Positions 8,280 to 15,908 of a DNA stretch of 30,817 nucleotides are shown here, piece by piece; the stretch's first letter is position 1, and each line of letters starts with the position of its first letter. A program made the translations under genes and the position numbers. The notes below the pieces were generated by a model, which did no database searches, had not been told where the DNA came from, and was given only the letters and a program-made list of their open reading frames with translations. Source of the DNA: Bacteroidales bacterium. GTDB taxonomy: Bacteria > Bacteroidota > Bacteroidia > Bacteroidales > WCHB1-69. The stretch covers positions 1 through 30,817 of the forward strand of contig JAISTU010000099.1 of assembly GCA_031272415.1 (NCBI GenBank), read 5' to 3'.

Positions 8280-10337
8280 TTATGGCGTTTTTATTATTGC
8301 TTGAACTTTTTTTGTTTGAGATTGTACAATCGTTTTGGGTATTCGGATGTGGGTTACAGGCTGTTGCATAATATTACCTGCTTTTGTTGATGAAAATGCA
8401 CCGTCGTCAGTAATGGAAAACTCTAAATAAGTTCCATCATCTGAACATACAATTGTATATCTTCTCCCTGCAATAAAATTGTACGTATATGGAGAAGAAA
8501 GCACATACATCCACCCATCACTGGCCGAATTAGCATAATAGTAATAAAGAGGCGTACTACTCCCCGATGGGATTTCATAATAAGGAGATGTGCCATAGGT
8601 TGTAGTATTATTATCTTCATCAATATAGTCATGTTGAACATAAACCGAATCTACATTGCTTCCTGTCATTTTTACAACAGACATTGACAAGACAGTAGTA
8701 TAATTTTGTACTTTTTGAAACCTTACTTGCGCAGTTGTTGGTGTCGGTGTTGCTTGTGTTTTGAATGATACCTGATTGCCATACTGCACTCCTTGTGAAT
8801 TGATTGCATAGGAGCGTACATAATACGTTGTATTTGCAGATAATCCTGTTACATTAGTCGTAAAAGATACTATTTGACCGATACTGCCAGAAACGCTTGT
8901 TTTATTATTGTTGGTAGTCGGGTTAGGTGATGTTGAATAGCAAACACCTTTTTCTGTATATGCAGGATTGCCAACAGAAATAATTCTACCACCTAATGTT
9001 GCACTTGTGGCTTTTATATTAGTGGCTGCATCTGTAGAAACCGTTGGCAGTTCATTCCCATTGATGCTGCCTACCAAAAGTTCAATAAATTCATTGGCAG
9101 AATTTTGCATTTCAGTTAATCCTGTTCCACCTAACGAACTGCTACAGTCTAATACAAGCATCACAACAGCACTTTTGCGTTCAATGCTCATTTCTGTAGT
9201 TGAAGATAAATCTGTTTCGCTCGTGTAGGTCAAACCACTGCCTTCGTCATAGTAAAAATTGAGTTTGTTTTTATCAAACTGCTGCCCGTTTAACAATGCG
9301 AAATTATCAAACCTGAATTTCAAATATACATCGCTACTTGCTGCTGCACCATTGACGAGGCTCCCACTACTGCAACTTAGTCCCGCATATACAATATTAT
9401 TCAATGATTGAGAGGATGCATTATAAATGCCTTCGATATAACATGCTGATGCGTTACCGTTAGTATTGCCTTTCGATAAATCAAAAGTGATTCTATACTT
9501 TGTTCCATTAAATTTCTTAGGCAGTTCCAATATTAAACTTTGGCTTGTGTTTTTTGTATACAAAGAGCGTGCAATTTCTCGGAATTTATTTTTTACATCT
9601 GCCATATCACTTGCCTCATACGCATTTGAATCTACACTGGCTAACACTTTCAGATTGGATTGAAAACGAGTATAATCTGCTAATGTTTGCACATCATTGC
9701 CCCTAATGCCTATAGAATATGCATCTATGTTCAATCCATGTAATTTGCTTGTTTTGAGAGTGTTCAAGTCTTTGCAATAAGCGTCAATGGCGGCAGCAGG
9801 TGTAGGCTCTCCGTCATATCGTCCATTTGTAAAAGCCGAAGAAGAGACATCCAAACCGTCGGTAAATGTAATTACTGCAATATTTGACAAATCATTTGGG
9901 AAAGTTGTTTCTTTTATATGCCCAATGGCAGTTTCAAACGCATAATACAATGCCGTTCCGTTTACTTGTTCTAATCCATAGACAAAGTTTTTAAATTCGT
10001 ACTGATTCTCATCATTCAAAATTTTGATGTCTTTTGTTTTTAATTTGTCATTAAAACCGATTATTCCCATGTATAACCCTGTTTCAGTATTGATAACTGG
10101 TGTATCATCCTCGCTGCTATCGTCAGGTTTGTTAGACTTTTTACATGATATATCGCCCCACACAACAGACATTGACACCAAAAGCAACAACAAAATTCTA
10201 AAAAAGTTATTCCTACTCTGTGGCACTTCGGTTTTCCCTTTATTTTTACATGGTATCCTATCCATAGCACTTTTCGCATCTCTTGGCTGCCCAGTCGCTC
10301 CGGGACTCTCCTGTCTTGTAATATTTTCGATTAACAT
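8280..10337 (-). CDS. Lipoprotein with apparently permuted vWA domain and an Fn3 module
   Basis: 685 residues from the ATG at 10337. A hydrophobic stretch (about 45-60) precedes Cys65, read as a lipoprotein signal, though the residue at -3 is Asp. Residues 85-260 resemble a vWA fold from strand 2 onward: GIIGFND (91-97), the MIDAS threonine in NGTALYYAF (T128) and the MIDAS aspartate in ITFTDG (D160). The first strand with the DxSxS motif is missing there, but VVMLVLDCSSSL with D397, S399 and S401 and its helix occurs about 300 residues later, after a beta-rich insert (265-385). An Fn3-like module (about 430-528) and an unrecognised C-terminal domain (535-650) follow. vWA MIDAS sites bind a divalent metal and mediate protein contacts. 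The first ~42 residues are oddly Pro/Arg/Lys-rich; an in-frame ATG at 10265 would remove 24 of them. Ends at a strong terminator and stands as a single gene behind a structured leader. Confidence 0.8.
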   Translation of the reverse strand: MLIENITRQESPGATGQPRDAKSAMDRIPCKNKGKTEVPQSRNNFFRILLLLLVSMSVVWGDISCKKSNKPDDSSEDDTPVINTETGLYMGIIGFNDKLKTKDIKILNDENQYEFKNFVYGLEQVNGTALYYAFETAIGHIKETTFPNDLSNIAVITFTDGLDVSSSAFTNGRYDGEPTPAAAIDAYCKDLNTLKTSKLHGLNIDAYSIGIRGNDVQTLADYTRFQSNLKVLASVDSNAYEASDMADVKNKFREIARSLYTKNTSQSLILELPKKFNGTKYRITFDLSKGNTNGNASACYIEGIYNASSQSLNNIVYAGLSCSSGSLVNGAAASSDVYLKFRFDNFALLNGQQFDKNKLNFYYDEGSGLTYTSETDLSSTTEMSIERKSAVVMLVLDCSSSLGGTGLTEMQNSANEFIELLVGSINGNELPTVSTDAATNIKATSATLGGRIISVGNPAYTEKGVCYSTSPNPTTNNNKTSVSGSIGQIVSFTTNVTGLSANTTYYVRSYAINSQGVQYGNQVSFKTQATPTPTTAQVRFQKVQNYTTVLSMSVVKMTGSNVDSVYVQHDYIDEDNNTTTYGTSPYYEIPSGSSTPLYYYYANSASDGWMYVLSSPYTYNFIAGRRYTIVCSDDGTYLEFSITDDGAFSSTKAGNIMQQPVTHIRIPKTIVQSQTKKVQAIIKTP

Positions 10338-10389
10338 TTTATAAATAATTTAAATTAACAATAAAAAACGATTTAATAAACCAGACAAT

Positions 10390-10413
10390 AAAAAAAGCGG
10401 ACTTTAAATCCAC
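10390..10413 (-). terminator. Terminator-like hairpin in the leader of the vWA gene
   Basis: On the minus strand GTGGA, a 7-nt loop TTTAAAG, and TCCGC are followed by seven T. The stem is short (5 bp, one G-U) but the T-run is clean. It ends the structured region 10390-10582 and lies about 50 nt before the vWA start, so it may end a small RNA or attenuate the gene. Its 5' arm overlaps by two bases the long stem at 10412-10514. Confidence 0.5.
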
Positions 10414-10582
10414 TCTGAGGTCTTCAGCTACCGTATAACAAGAAATAAGCCCGCGAAGCGAGCGTTATTCAACTTATTCTTGTTATACCCTTGAAATTGC
10501 TGAAGTTTCAGAGTAAGAATTTAGTTCTAACGCTTTTTCAACGTCATCTCATAATACAAAAAAAGTTTTTGTACTACAAGCC
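10390..10582 (-). ncRNA. Structured leader or small RNA upstream of the vWA gene
   Basis: Read on the minus strand, a TATCTTTG box at 10588-10595 is followed by about 190 nt and a terminator-like hairpin. Inside is a long interrupted rod: ACTCTGA/TCAGAGT (10508-10514 with 10412-10418), CTTCAGC/GCTGAAG (10499-10505 with 10422-10428) and a 16-bp arm GTATAACAAGAATAAG (10473-10488) pairing with 10433-10449 with one bulge. The apical loop is relatively GC-rich (CGCTCGCTTCGCGGG). An asymmetric bulge of 10 versus 4 nt lies below the 16-bp arm, and a TACAAAAA hairpin lies near the 5' end. No coding sequence fits. Length, rod shape and position after a promoter resemble a stand-alone RNA such as 6S-like RNA, or an attenuator; I cannot assign a family. 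It fills much of the 537-bp gap between the vWA gene and pheS. Confidence 0.55.
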
Positions 10583-10587
10583 ATTTG

Positions 10588-10595
10588 CAAAGATA
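10588..10595 (-). promoter_or_regulatory. TATCTTTG -7 box for the structured RNA and vWA gene
   Basis: Minus-strand TATCTTTGCAAATGG, about 195 nt before the terminator-like hairpin. The 100 bases upstream are nearly identical to those before the promoter at 18867. Confidence 0.65.
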
Positions 10596-10692
10596 CACAA
10601 TTTTTTGAATTAAAAGTTAATTTTGCGAAAAAAAAGTTGAAATTATTTTATAATTTGTTGATTGTCTAGGAAATAAAATTTTCAACTTTTTT
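10596..10692 (-). repeat. Promoter-upstream repeat, copy 1
   Basis: Read on the minus strand this runs from just after GGTTCAGACA to the TATCTTTG box. It shares blocks such as ATAAATTATAAAATAATT-like sequence and CAACTTTTTTTTCGC, AAAATTAACTTTT with 18753-18866 on the plus strand, with about nine of ten bases matching by eye apart from a 15-bp duplication in the other copy. Confidence 0.8.
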
Positions 10693-10758
10693 TGTCTGAA
10701 CCACTGATTTTCGCATGATTATTTTGATTTGTGTAAATCATAATAATCAGTTCAGACA
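10693..10758. repeat. TGTCTGAAC/GTTCAGACA palindrome, 66-bp copy
   Basis: Begins TGTCTGAACCACTGATT and ends AATCAGTTCAGACA. The interior carries three GATT then two AATC, mostly at 9-nt spacing. It is the shortest complete copy, located between the divergent vWA and pheS genes. Confidence 0.85.
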
Positions 10759-10817
10759 ATGCAAAAAAAATCGGGTCACTCTCCACTCTGAAAAAAAAGG
10801 TTTTTAATTTTTAATTG
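10759..10817 (+). repeat. Module chain before the pheS promoter
   Basis: Directly after the palindrome come ATGCAAAAAAAATC, CACTCTCCACTCTGAAAAAA and TTTTTAATTTTTAATTG. The same order is seen at 22105-22175 and, reversed, at 18591-18658. Confidence 0.75.
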
Positions 10818-10828
10818 CTAAAAAAGTG

Positions 10829-10836
10829 TATCTTTG
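10829..10836 (+). promoter_or_regulatory. TATCTTTG -7 box for pheS
   Basis: TTTTTAATTTTTAATTG, 11 nt, then TATCTTTG, ending about 38 nt before the pheS ATG. Same layout as at the RND, dnaG and ricT genes. Confidence 0.8.
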
Positions 10837-10874
10837 TAAATGGTTTAGAATAAATAAGGAAAAAAAATATCAAT

Positions 10875-11888
10875 ATGAACTTGGAAGAGATAAGGCAAGA
10901 AATAGAAGAATTTATTACCGATTCGGCGGAAGAATTAGAGCAATTTCGGCAAAAATATTTGAGTAAAAAAGGCACTTTAAGTCAGTTTTTTGACCAATTG
11001 CGGACCCTGACAGCAGATGACCGTAAAGAATTTGGTCAAAAGATTAACACTCTCAAAAACAATGCTTTACAGAAATTTGAACAATTGAAAACCGAGATTG
11101 AAAATCGTTGTGTAGGGCAAACGAGCGACATAGATTTGACGGCTCCTGCCAATGTTGCACAAATGGGAGCCAGACATCCTGTTTCGGTAGTCAAAAAACA
11201 AATTTGTGATGTTTTTGCTAAAATAGGTTTTACTATTGCACAAGGACCTGAAATAGAGGACGATTGGCACAATTTTGAAGCCTTAAATTTTGCCCCTGAC
11301 CATCCCGCCCGCGACATGCAGGATACGTTTTTCATTGATACAGAGCCTGATATAGCCCTTCGCACGCATACTTCTTCTATACAAGTGAGAATTATGGAAC
11401 AAAATCAGCCTCCGATACGCGTTGTTTGTCCGGGTAGAGTGTTTAGAAATGAGACCATTACAGCCCGTTCGCATTGTATTTTTCACCAAATTGAGGGACT
11501 TTATATTGATAAAAATGTGTCATTTGCCGACATGAAACAGACTTTGTTGTACTTTGCGCAACAAATGTTCGGCTCTCATATTCGCATTCGTCTGCGTCCT
11601 TCTTATTTTCCATTTACGGAGCCGTCTGCGGAGATGGATATTTCTTGCGATATTTGCAAAGGTGAGGGCTGTGTTTTGTGTAAAAAATCGGGATGGGTAG
11701 AAATTTTAGGGTGCGGTATGGTAGACCCTAATGTGTTGTCTAACTGCGGAATAGACCCCAATATATACAGCGGATTTGCCTTTGGAATGGGAATAGAACG
11801 CATCACTCAACAATTGTATAAAACAAAAGACATCCGACTCTTTTTTGAAAACGACGTTCGCTTTTTACAACAATTTGCAGCCATTTAA
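10875..11888 (+). CDS. pheS: Phenylalanine--tRNA ligase alpha subunit
   Basis: 337 residues, the normal length. PheS charges tRNA-Phe with phenylalanine in the cytoplasm as an alpha2-beta2 enzyme with PheT, which is not in this window. An N-terminal coiled coil (about 1-90) is followed by the class II catalytic domain: ARHPVSVVKKQICDVFAKIGF, the Phe-site region GPEIEDDWHNFEALNFAPDHPARD, motif 2 in VFRNETITARSHCIFHQIEG, and motif 3 in SGFAFGMGIERI near the C-terminus. The ATG at 10875 gives a typical MNLEEIRQEI start about 40 nt after a TATCTTTG promoter. I see no T-box-like leader. bamA follows 70 nt downstream on the same strand with no obvious terminator or promoter box between, so partial co-transcription is possible. 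Confidence 0.97.
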   Translation: MNLEEIRQEIEEFITDSAEELEQFRQKYLSKKGTLSQFFDQLRTLTADDRKEFGQKINTLKNNALQKFEQLKTEIENRCVGQTSDIDLTAPANVAQMGARHPVSVVKKQICDVFAKIGFTIAQGPEIEDDWHNFEALNFAPDHPARDMQDTFFIDTEPDIALRTHTSSIQVRIMEQNQPPIRVVCPGRVFRNETITARSHCIFHQIEGLYIDKNVSFADMKQTLLYFAQQMFGSHIRIRLRPSYFPFTEPSAEMDISCDICKGEGCVLCKKSGWVEILGCGMVDPNVLSNCGIDPNIYSGFAFGMGIERITQQLYKTKDIRLFFENDVRFLQQFAAI

Positions 11889-11958
11889 AACTATTTTTTT
11901 TCAATAAAATAAAATAAAATTTCTATAAGAGCGTTATTCCTATTTATATTAAAAATAA

Positions 11959-14562
11959 ATGCAGAAAATAAAAGCAATTTTAATTATAATTTTAGTAGGA
12001 TTTGGGTATTGCAGAGTGCATGCACAAGTGGTTTTACAAGGCGGAAATACCATCAAAATGGATTATATGAATCCGCAAACTTATGAAATCGGAGGCATCA
12101 CTTTTAGCGGTACCGTGGAATGTGATTTGCGCACTTTGGGCTTAAAAGTAGGTGATAAAATTCAAATTCCGGGTGAGCAACTGCGAAAGGCTATTGATAG
12201 ACTGTCTGCTTTGGGAATTTTTACCGATAATGTCCAAATTTCAGCCTCAAAAATTGTTGGAAATACCTTATTTTTAGATATTTATCTCGAAGAAGCACCA
12301 CGTTTAAAAAGTTTTATTTATAAAGGCGTTAAAAAAGCGGATATTGATGATTTTGAAAAAAAAATCAACCTTTCACGCGGAAAAGTTATCAATGAAAACG
12401 TTAAAACAGTGGTCGCCAATGTAATAGAAAATTTTTACAGAGACAAAGGCTTTTATAATGCAAAAGTAAATATCACCGAAATAAAAGACACCCTAAATCC
12501 GCGCTTTATTACACTCAATATCAATGTAGAAAAGGGCAAACGTGTGAGAGTAAATGGCATCAATGTACTTGGTAATCAGCAAGTTGATGCTACAAAATTA
12601 CGCTCTGCCATGAAAGAAACCAAAACAAGATTTCTCTTTCAACCTTTGGAAAAATGGGACACCGCCGCGAGTAATTTTATCAAACATTATGACAAATATA
12701 AGGATAAAGATTTCGGACAATTGATGTTGGCGTATTTCAGTGATAGAGTGAGAGTTAGATTTAAAAAATCAAAATATGACCCCATCCAATTTGAAACCGA
12801 TAAAGATGCTTTACTCAAAAAATACAATGAATTAGGATTTAGGGATGCATATATTGTTGATGATTCGGTTTATATGTTGGATGACAATTCATTACAGATT
12901 GATATTCATGTAGATGAGGGTCAAAAATATTATTTTCGCAACATCAGTTGGGTGGGTAATACAAAATATGATTCCGAATTATTGGGACGAATTTTGCAAA
13001 TTAACAAGGGAGATGTGTATAATACGGCACTTTTGGAAAAAAATTTAAACATGAGTCAAGACAATATAGATGTCAGTTCGCTCTATTTGGATGACGGATA
13101 TTTGTTTTTTTATGCGGTGCCTGTTGAGACGGCAATTGTTGGGGATTCGGTAGATATAGAAATCAGGATTAGAGAAGGTTCGCAGGCAAAAATTTCAAAG
13201 GTAAGCATTTCCGGCAATACTCGTACCGGTGATGAGGTGATCTTGAGAGAGTTAGCCACTTTACCGGGGCGAAAATTCAGCCGTTCAGACATCATACGTT
13301 CTCAACGACAATTGTTGCAATTAGGATTTTTTAATCAAGAAAAACTCAACGTTATCCCCAAACCGAATGAACAAACAGGTACTGTTGATTTGGAATATGT
13401 GGTCGAAGAGGCGCCGTCCGACCAGTTGAATTTGTCATTGGGCTGGGGATCGGGCATGTTTTACGGCTCTGTTGGGATAACATTTAACAATTTTGCCATG
13501 CGTAAATTCTTCAAAAAAGAAGCATGGGCACCCGTTCCCAGCGGAGACGGACAAAAATTAAGCCTTGGTATACAGATATATACAAGTGGTTATCAACAAT
13601 ATAGCCTCTCTTTTACGGAGCCTTGGTTAGGGGGGAAAAAGCCACTTGCATTGTCGGTGGGTGGCTCGTTTGCGTTGGTCAATTCCACAAGTGGCACCAC
13701 CAAGTCAAAATTGAATATTACTACCGTCAGTGTGGGACTTTCCAACCGATTGAAACTGCCTGATGACTATTTTTATATGTCCAACACCATTTTATATCAG
13801 CGTTATCAAGTTGAAAATTATGGATATTTTGTGTTGGATTCCGGTGTTGCACACGGCATTAGTTATTTGTTTTCATTGGGCAGAAATTCTACTGATGCAA
13901 TGATATATCCGCGTACCGGTTCCGAATTTTCACTCAGTGTGCAATTGACGCCACCTTATTCGCTCTTTAATGGCAAAAATTATTCAGATATGCCTGATTA
14001 TGAGCGATATAAGTTTTTGGAATATCATAAATGGAAATTCAATGTGTCTCAATTTGTAAATATTTATGAAAATTTAGTACTCAATGTGCGGGCAAAATTT
14101 GGTTATTTGGGCATGTATAATCGCAAAGTGGGCTTGTCGCCTTTTGAGCGTTTTTATTTGGGCGGTAGCGGATTGACGAGCACCTCCATTTTGGATTCTC
14201 GCGATATTATCAGCATGAGAGGCTATTCAGACCAATCCATTGGACCTTATGACGGCGGCAGCGATGCTGTGGGCGGTTCTGTTTTCCAAAAATTGACCTT
14301 TGAATTGCGTTATCCTGTTACGCTCAATCCTTCGGCGACTGTTTATTTGTTGTCGTTTTTGGAGGCAGGCAATTGTTGGGGCGATATAAAAGATTACCGT
14401 CCGTTTGATATGTATCGAGCGGCAGGTGTGGGGATTAGAGTTTATTTGCCAATGTTCGGACTCTTAGGATTGGATTGGGGATATGGATTTGATGATATTC
14501 CCGGACAAGAGGGCAAAAATAAATCTCAATTTCACTTTTCTATCGGACAATCAATAGAATAA
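11959..14562 (+). CDS. bamA: Outer-membrane protein assembly factor BamA (Omp85)
   Basis: 867 residues. A signal peptide (KAILIIILVGFGYCRVHAQ) leads into five POTRA domains (about 42-112, 113-191, 195-325, 328-405 and 411-485), then a C-terminal 16-strand Omp85 barrel beginning near SDQLNLSLGWGSGMFYGSVG. POTRA3 carries an insertion (about 225-270, Lys/Asp-rich), as often seen in Bacteroidota. BamA inserts beta-barrel proteins into the outer membrane. The barrel contains the region YLGGSGLTSTSILDSRDIISMRGY, where the RGY matches the conserved VRGF/Y motif of loop 6. The final strand ends FHFSIGQSIE; most barrels end in an aromatic residue, so the last residues are slightly unusual. It is followed 11 nt later by a PAP2-like membrane gene and then an M50 peptidase and sixA, likely one operon. 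Confidence 0.95.
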   Translation: MQKIKAILIIILVGFGYCRVHAQVVLQGGNTIKMDYMNPQTYEIGGITFSGTVECDLRTLGLKVGDKIQIPGEQLRKAIDRLSALGIFTDNVQISASKIVGNTLFLDIYLEEAPRLKSFIYKGVKKADIDDFEKKINLSRGKVINENVKTVVANVIENFYRDKGFYNAKVNITEIKDTLNPRFITLNINVEKGKRVRVNGINVLGNQQVDATKLRSAMKETKTRFLFQPLEKWDTAASNFIKHYDKYKDKDFGQLMLAYFSDRVRVRFKKSKYDPIQFETDKDALLKKYNELGFRDAYIVDDSVYMLDDNSLQIDIHVDEGQKYYFRNISWVGNTKYDSELLGRILQINKGDVYNTALLEKNLNMSQDNIDVSSLYLDDGYLFFYAVPVETAIVGDSVDIEIRIREGSQAKISKVSISGNTRTGDEVILRELATLPGRKFSRSDIIRSQRQLLQLGFFNQEKLNVIPKPNEQTGTVDLEYVVEEAPSDQLNLSLGWGSGMFYGSVGITFNNFAMRKFFKKEAWAPVPSGDGQKLSLGIQIYTSGYQQYSLSFTEPWLGGKKPLALSVGGSFALVNSTSGTTKSKLNITTVSVGLSNRLKLPDDYFYMSNTILYQRYQVENYGYFVLDSGVAHGISYLFSLGRNSTDAMIYPRTGSEFSLSVQLTPPYSLFNGKNYSDMPDYERYKFLEYHKWKFNVSQFVNIYENLVLNVRAKFGYLGMYNRKVGLSPFERFYLGGSGLTSTSILDSRDIISMRGYSDQSIGPYDGGSDAVGGSVFQKLTFELRYPVTLNPSATVYLLSFLEAGNCWGDIKDYRPFDMYRAAGVGIRVYLPMFGLLGLDWGYGFDDIPGQEGKNKSQFHFSIGQSIE

Positions 14563-14573
14563 AAGGCTAAAAA

Positions 14574-15191
14574 ATGGCTAAAATGAACAGCACAAATCTT
14601 TGTAAATGCCTTTCTATCGCAAGTCATCCGATAACTGTTTTTGTAGTACTTTGTGTAGGCAGTTTTTTGTGGCTACCACAAAGTGTTTATTCTCAACAAT
14701 TTATGCTTATTTTGTTGTTGATTGTACTCTTTTTCACTTCATTAGCCATTATTTTGGTAGGGATAGGGTTAAAAGTAGGCTTTTTTGAGTCGTTTTCATT
14801 TGCAAGTTTAAAGGACAAAATGAGTGCATATCTTATTTTTGGCATGGCTTATATTGCTTGTATTGGGCTGACAAAAGGCATTTTTCATTATACAATATTC
14901 TATAATCTATTGATAATGAGCGTGTTTTCGTTGTTATTTTTATCATTGACTACTTTTTTTTGGAATATTAGCCAACACACATTTGTATTAGGCGGTGCGA
15001 CTGCATTTTGTTTATTTTTCATACCTCATTGGACAATTTGTCAGGCAATGGCTGTGGCAATATTGATGATTTTTGCAGGCGTAATCGCCTCTGTAAGAGT
15101 GAAATTGAATGCTCATACTTTGTTGGAAACTTGCATAGGATTTGTAGCAGGTTTGGTTGTAAATTTAATGGTTTTGTTTCTATGGAAGTGA
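14574..15191 (+). CDS. PAP2-like integral membrane protein
   Basis: 205 residues with about six hydrophobic helices. Weak signs of the PAP2 phosphatase fold: an isolated conserved His in ISQHTFVLGG (H135, where PAP2 has PSGH) and SVRVKLNAHTLLE (R175-x5-H181-x3-E185), which echoes motif 3 SR-x5-H-x3-D. The first PAP2 motif (K-x6-RP) is not visible, so the enzyme may be divergent or inactive. PAP2 enzymes dephosphorylate lipid phosphates such as undecaprenyl pyrophosphate at the membrane. It lies 11 nt after bamA and overlaps the M50 peptidase gene by 10 nt, implying co-translation with envelope genes. An ATG at 14583 is an alternative start. Family assignment is moderate; a membrane protein is certain. 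Confidence 0.75.
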   Translation: MAKMNSTNLCKCLSIASHPITVFVVLCVGSFLWLPQSVYSQQFMLILLLIVLFFTSLAIILVGIGLKVGFFESFSFASLKDKMSAYLIFGMAYIACIGLTKGIFHYTIFYNLLIMSVFSLLFLSLTTFFWNISQHTFVLGGATAFCLFFIPHWTICQAMAVAILMIFAGVIASVRVKLNAHTLLETCIGFVAGLVVNLMVLFLWK

Positions 15192-15889
15192 TAATCAGGC
15201 ATTTATGGCAAAACCCCGATTTTGTTTTCTATTTTATACTTTGTATTACATTGATTGTCATACATTTACCAATTATTGGGCGCTACATTCGCATCATAGA
15301 AACCATGATACATGAATTAGGGCATGTATTGACCGCCATATTTTTTGGTTGTAAAATCAACAAAATCAATCTATTAAGCAATTCTTCGGGGGAAACGCAC
15401 ATACAAGGAGGCAGTTCGTGGAAAACTGTTTTTATTGCTTTGGCGGGCTATCCTTTTGCATCAGCGGTAGCATACGCAGGTTTTTGGCTACTCAAAAATA
15501 ATTTTTCCTATCTTTTTGTGATAATTCTTTGCACTGTTGCTCTTTTTTGCCTTATTTTATACATTCGCAATGGCTTTGGAATTTTGTGGACATTGTTGCT
15601 CATTGCCGCTAATGTAACGCTGCTTTATTTTTACAAAAGTACTATTTTTCACATTTTAGGCTCTATTTATGCAAGTATTTTATTTATTTCTGCAATAAGT
15701 TCGGCATTTACGCTCTTTTTTCTTTCATTTAAAGGCAAAGGCAATGCCGGTGATGCCTCCGTTATTGCTAAAATTATCCATATTCCACAGCAAATTATTG
15801 CTTTTTTAATTTTGATAATATCCGCATTGATTGCATGGAAAACAATGGAAGATTTTTTTCCGCATTTTCCACAATTTAATTTCTTATAA
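15182..15889 (+). CDS. M50-type membrane metallopeptidase (M50B-like)
   Basis: 235 residues from the ATG at 15182. The zinc motif HELGH (H44, E45, H48) lies in ETMIHELGHVLTAIFFG, followed by a hydrophobic segment and ALAGYPFASAVAYAG, then four or more membrane helices. Proteins of this kind are grouped with peptidase M50B-like site-2 proteases; substrates are unknown. The frame is open upstream to 15008, but that part lies fully inside the PAP2-like gene and has no coding character, so I start at the ATG that overlaps the previous stop by 10 nt. The third zinc ligand of true site-2 proteases (LDG motif) is not obvious, so catalytic activity is uncertain. sixA follows 19 nt later. Confidence 0.85.
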   Translation: MEVIIRHLWQNPDFVFYFILCITLIVIHLPIIGRYIRIIETMIHELGHVLTAIFFGCKINKINLLSNSSGETHIQGGSSWKTVFIALAGYPFASAVAYAGFWLLKNNFSYLFVIILCTVALFCLILYIRNGFGILWTLLLIAANVTLLYFYKSTIFHILGSIYASILFISAISSAFTLFFLSFKGKGNAGDASVIAKIIHIPQQIIAFLILIISALIAWKTMEDFFPHFPQFNFL

Positions 15890-15908
15890 ATTTTATAAAT
15901 AATTGATT

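Noticed and set aside
10412..10514. tRNA, T-box for pheS or integron attC site
   Set aside because: No cloverleaf, acceptor end or specifier/antiterminator pattern is visible, the unit reads on the strand opposite to pheS, and no integrase or attC-type core sites are seen.
15008..15181. Longer N-terminus of the M50-like peptidase
   Set aside because: The 58 extra codons overlap the PAP2-like gene in another frame and show no membrane or conserved pattern.
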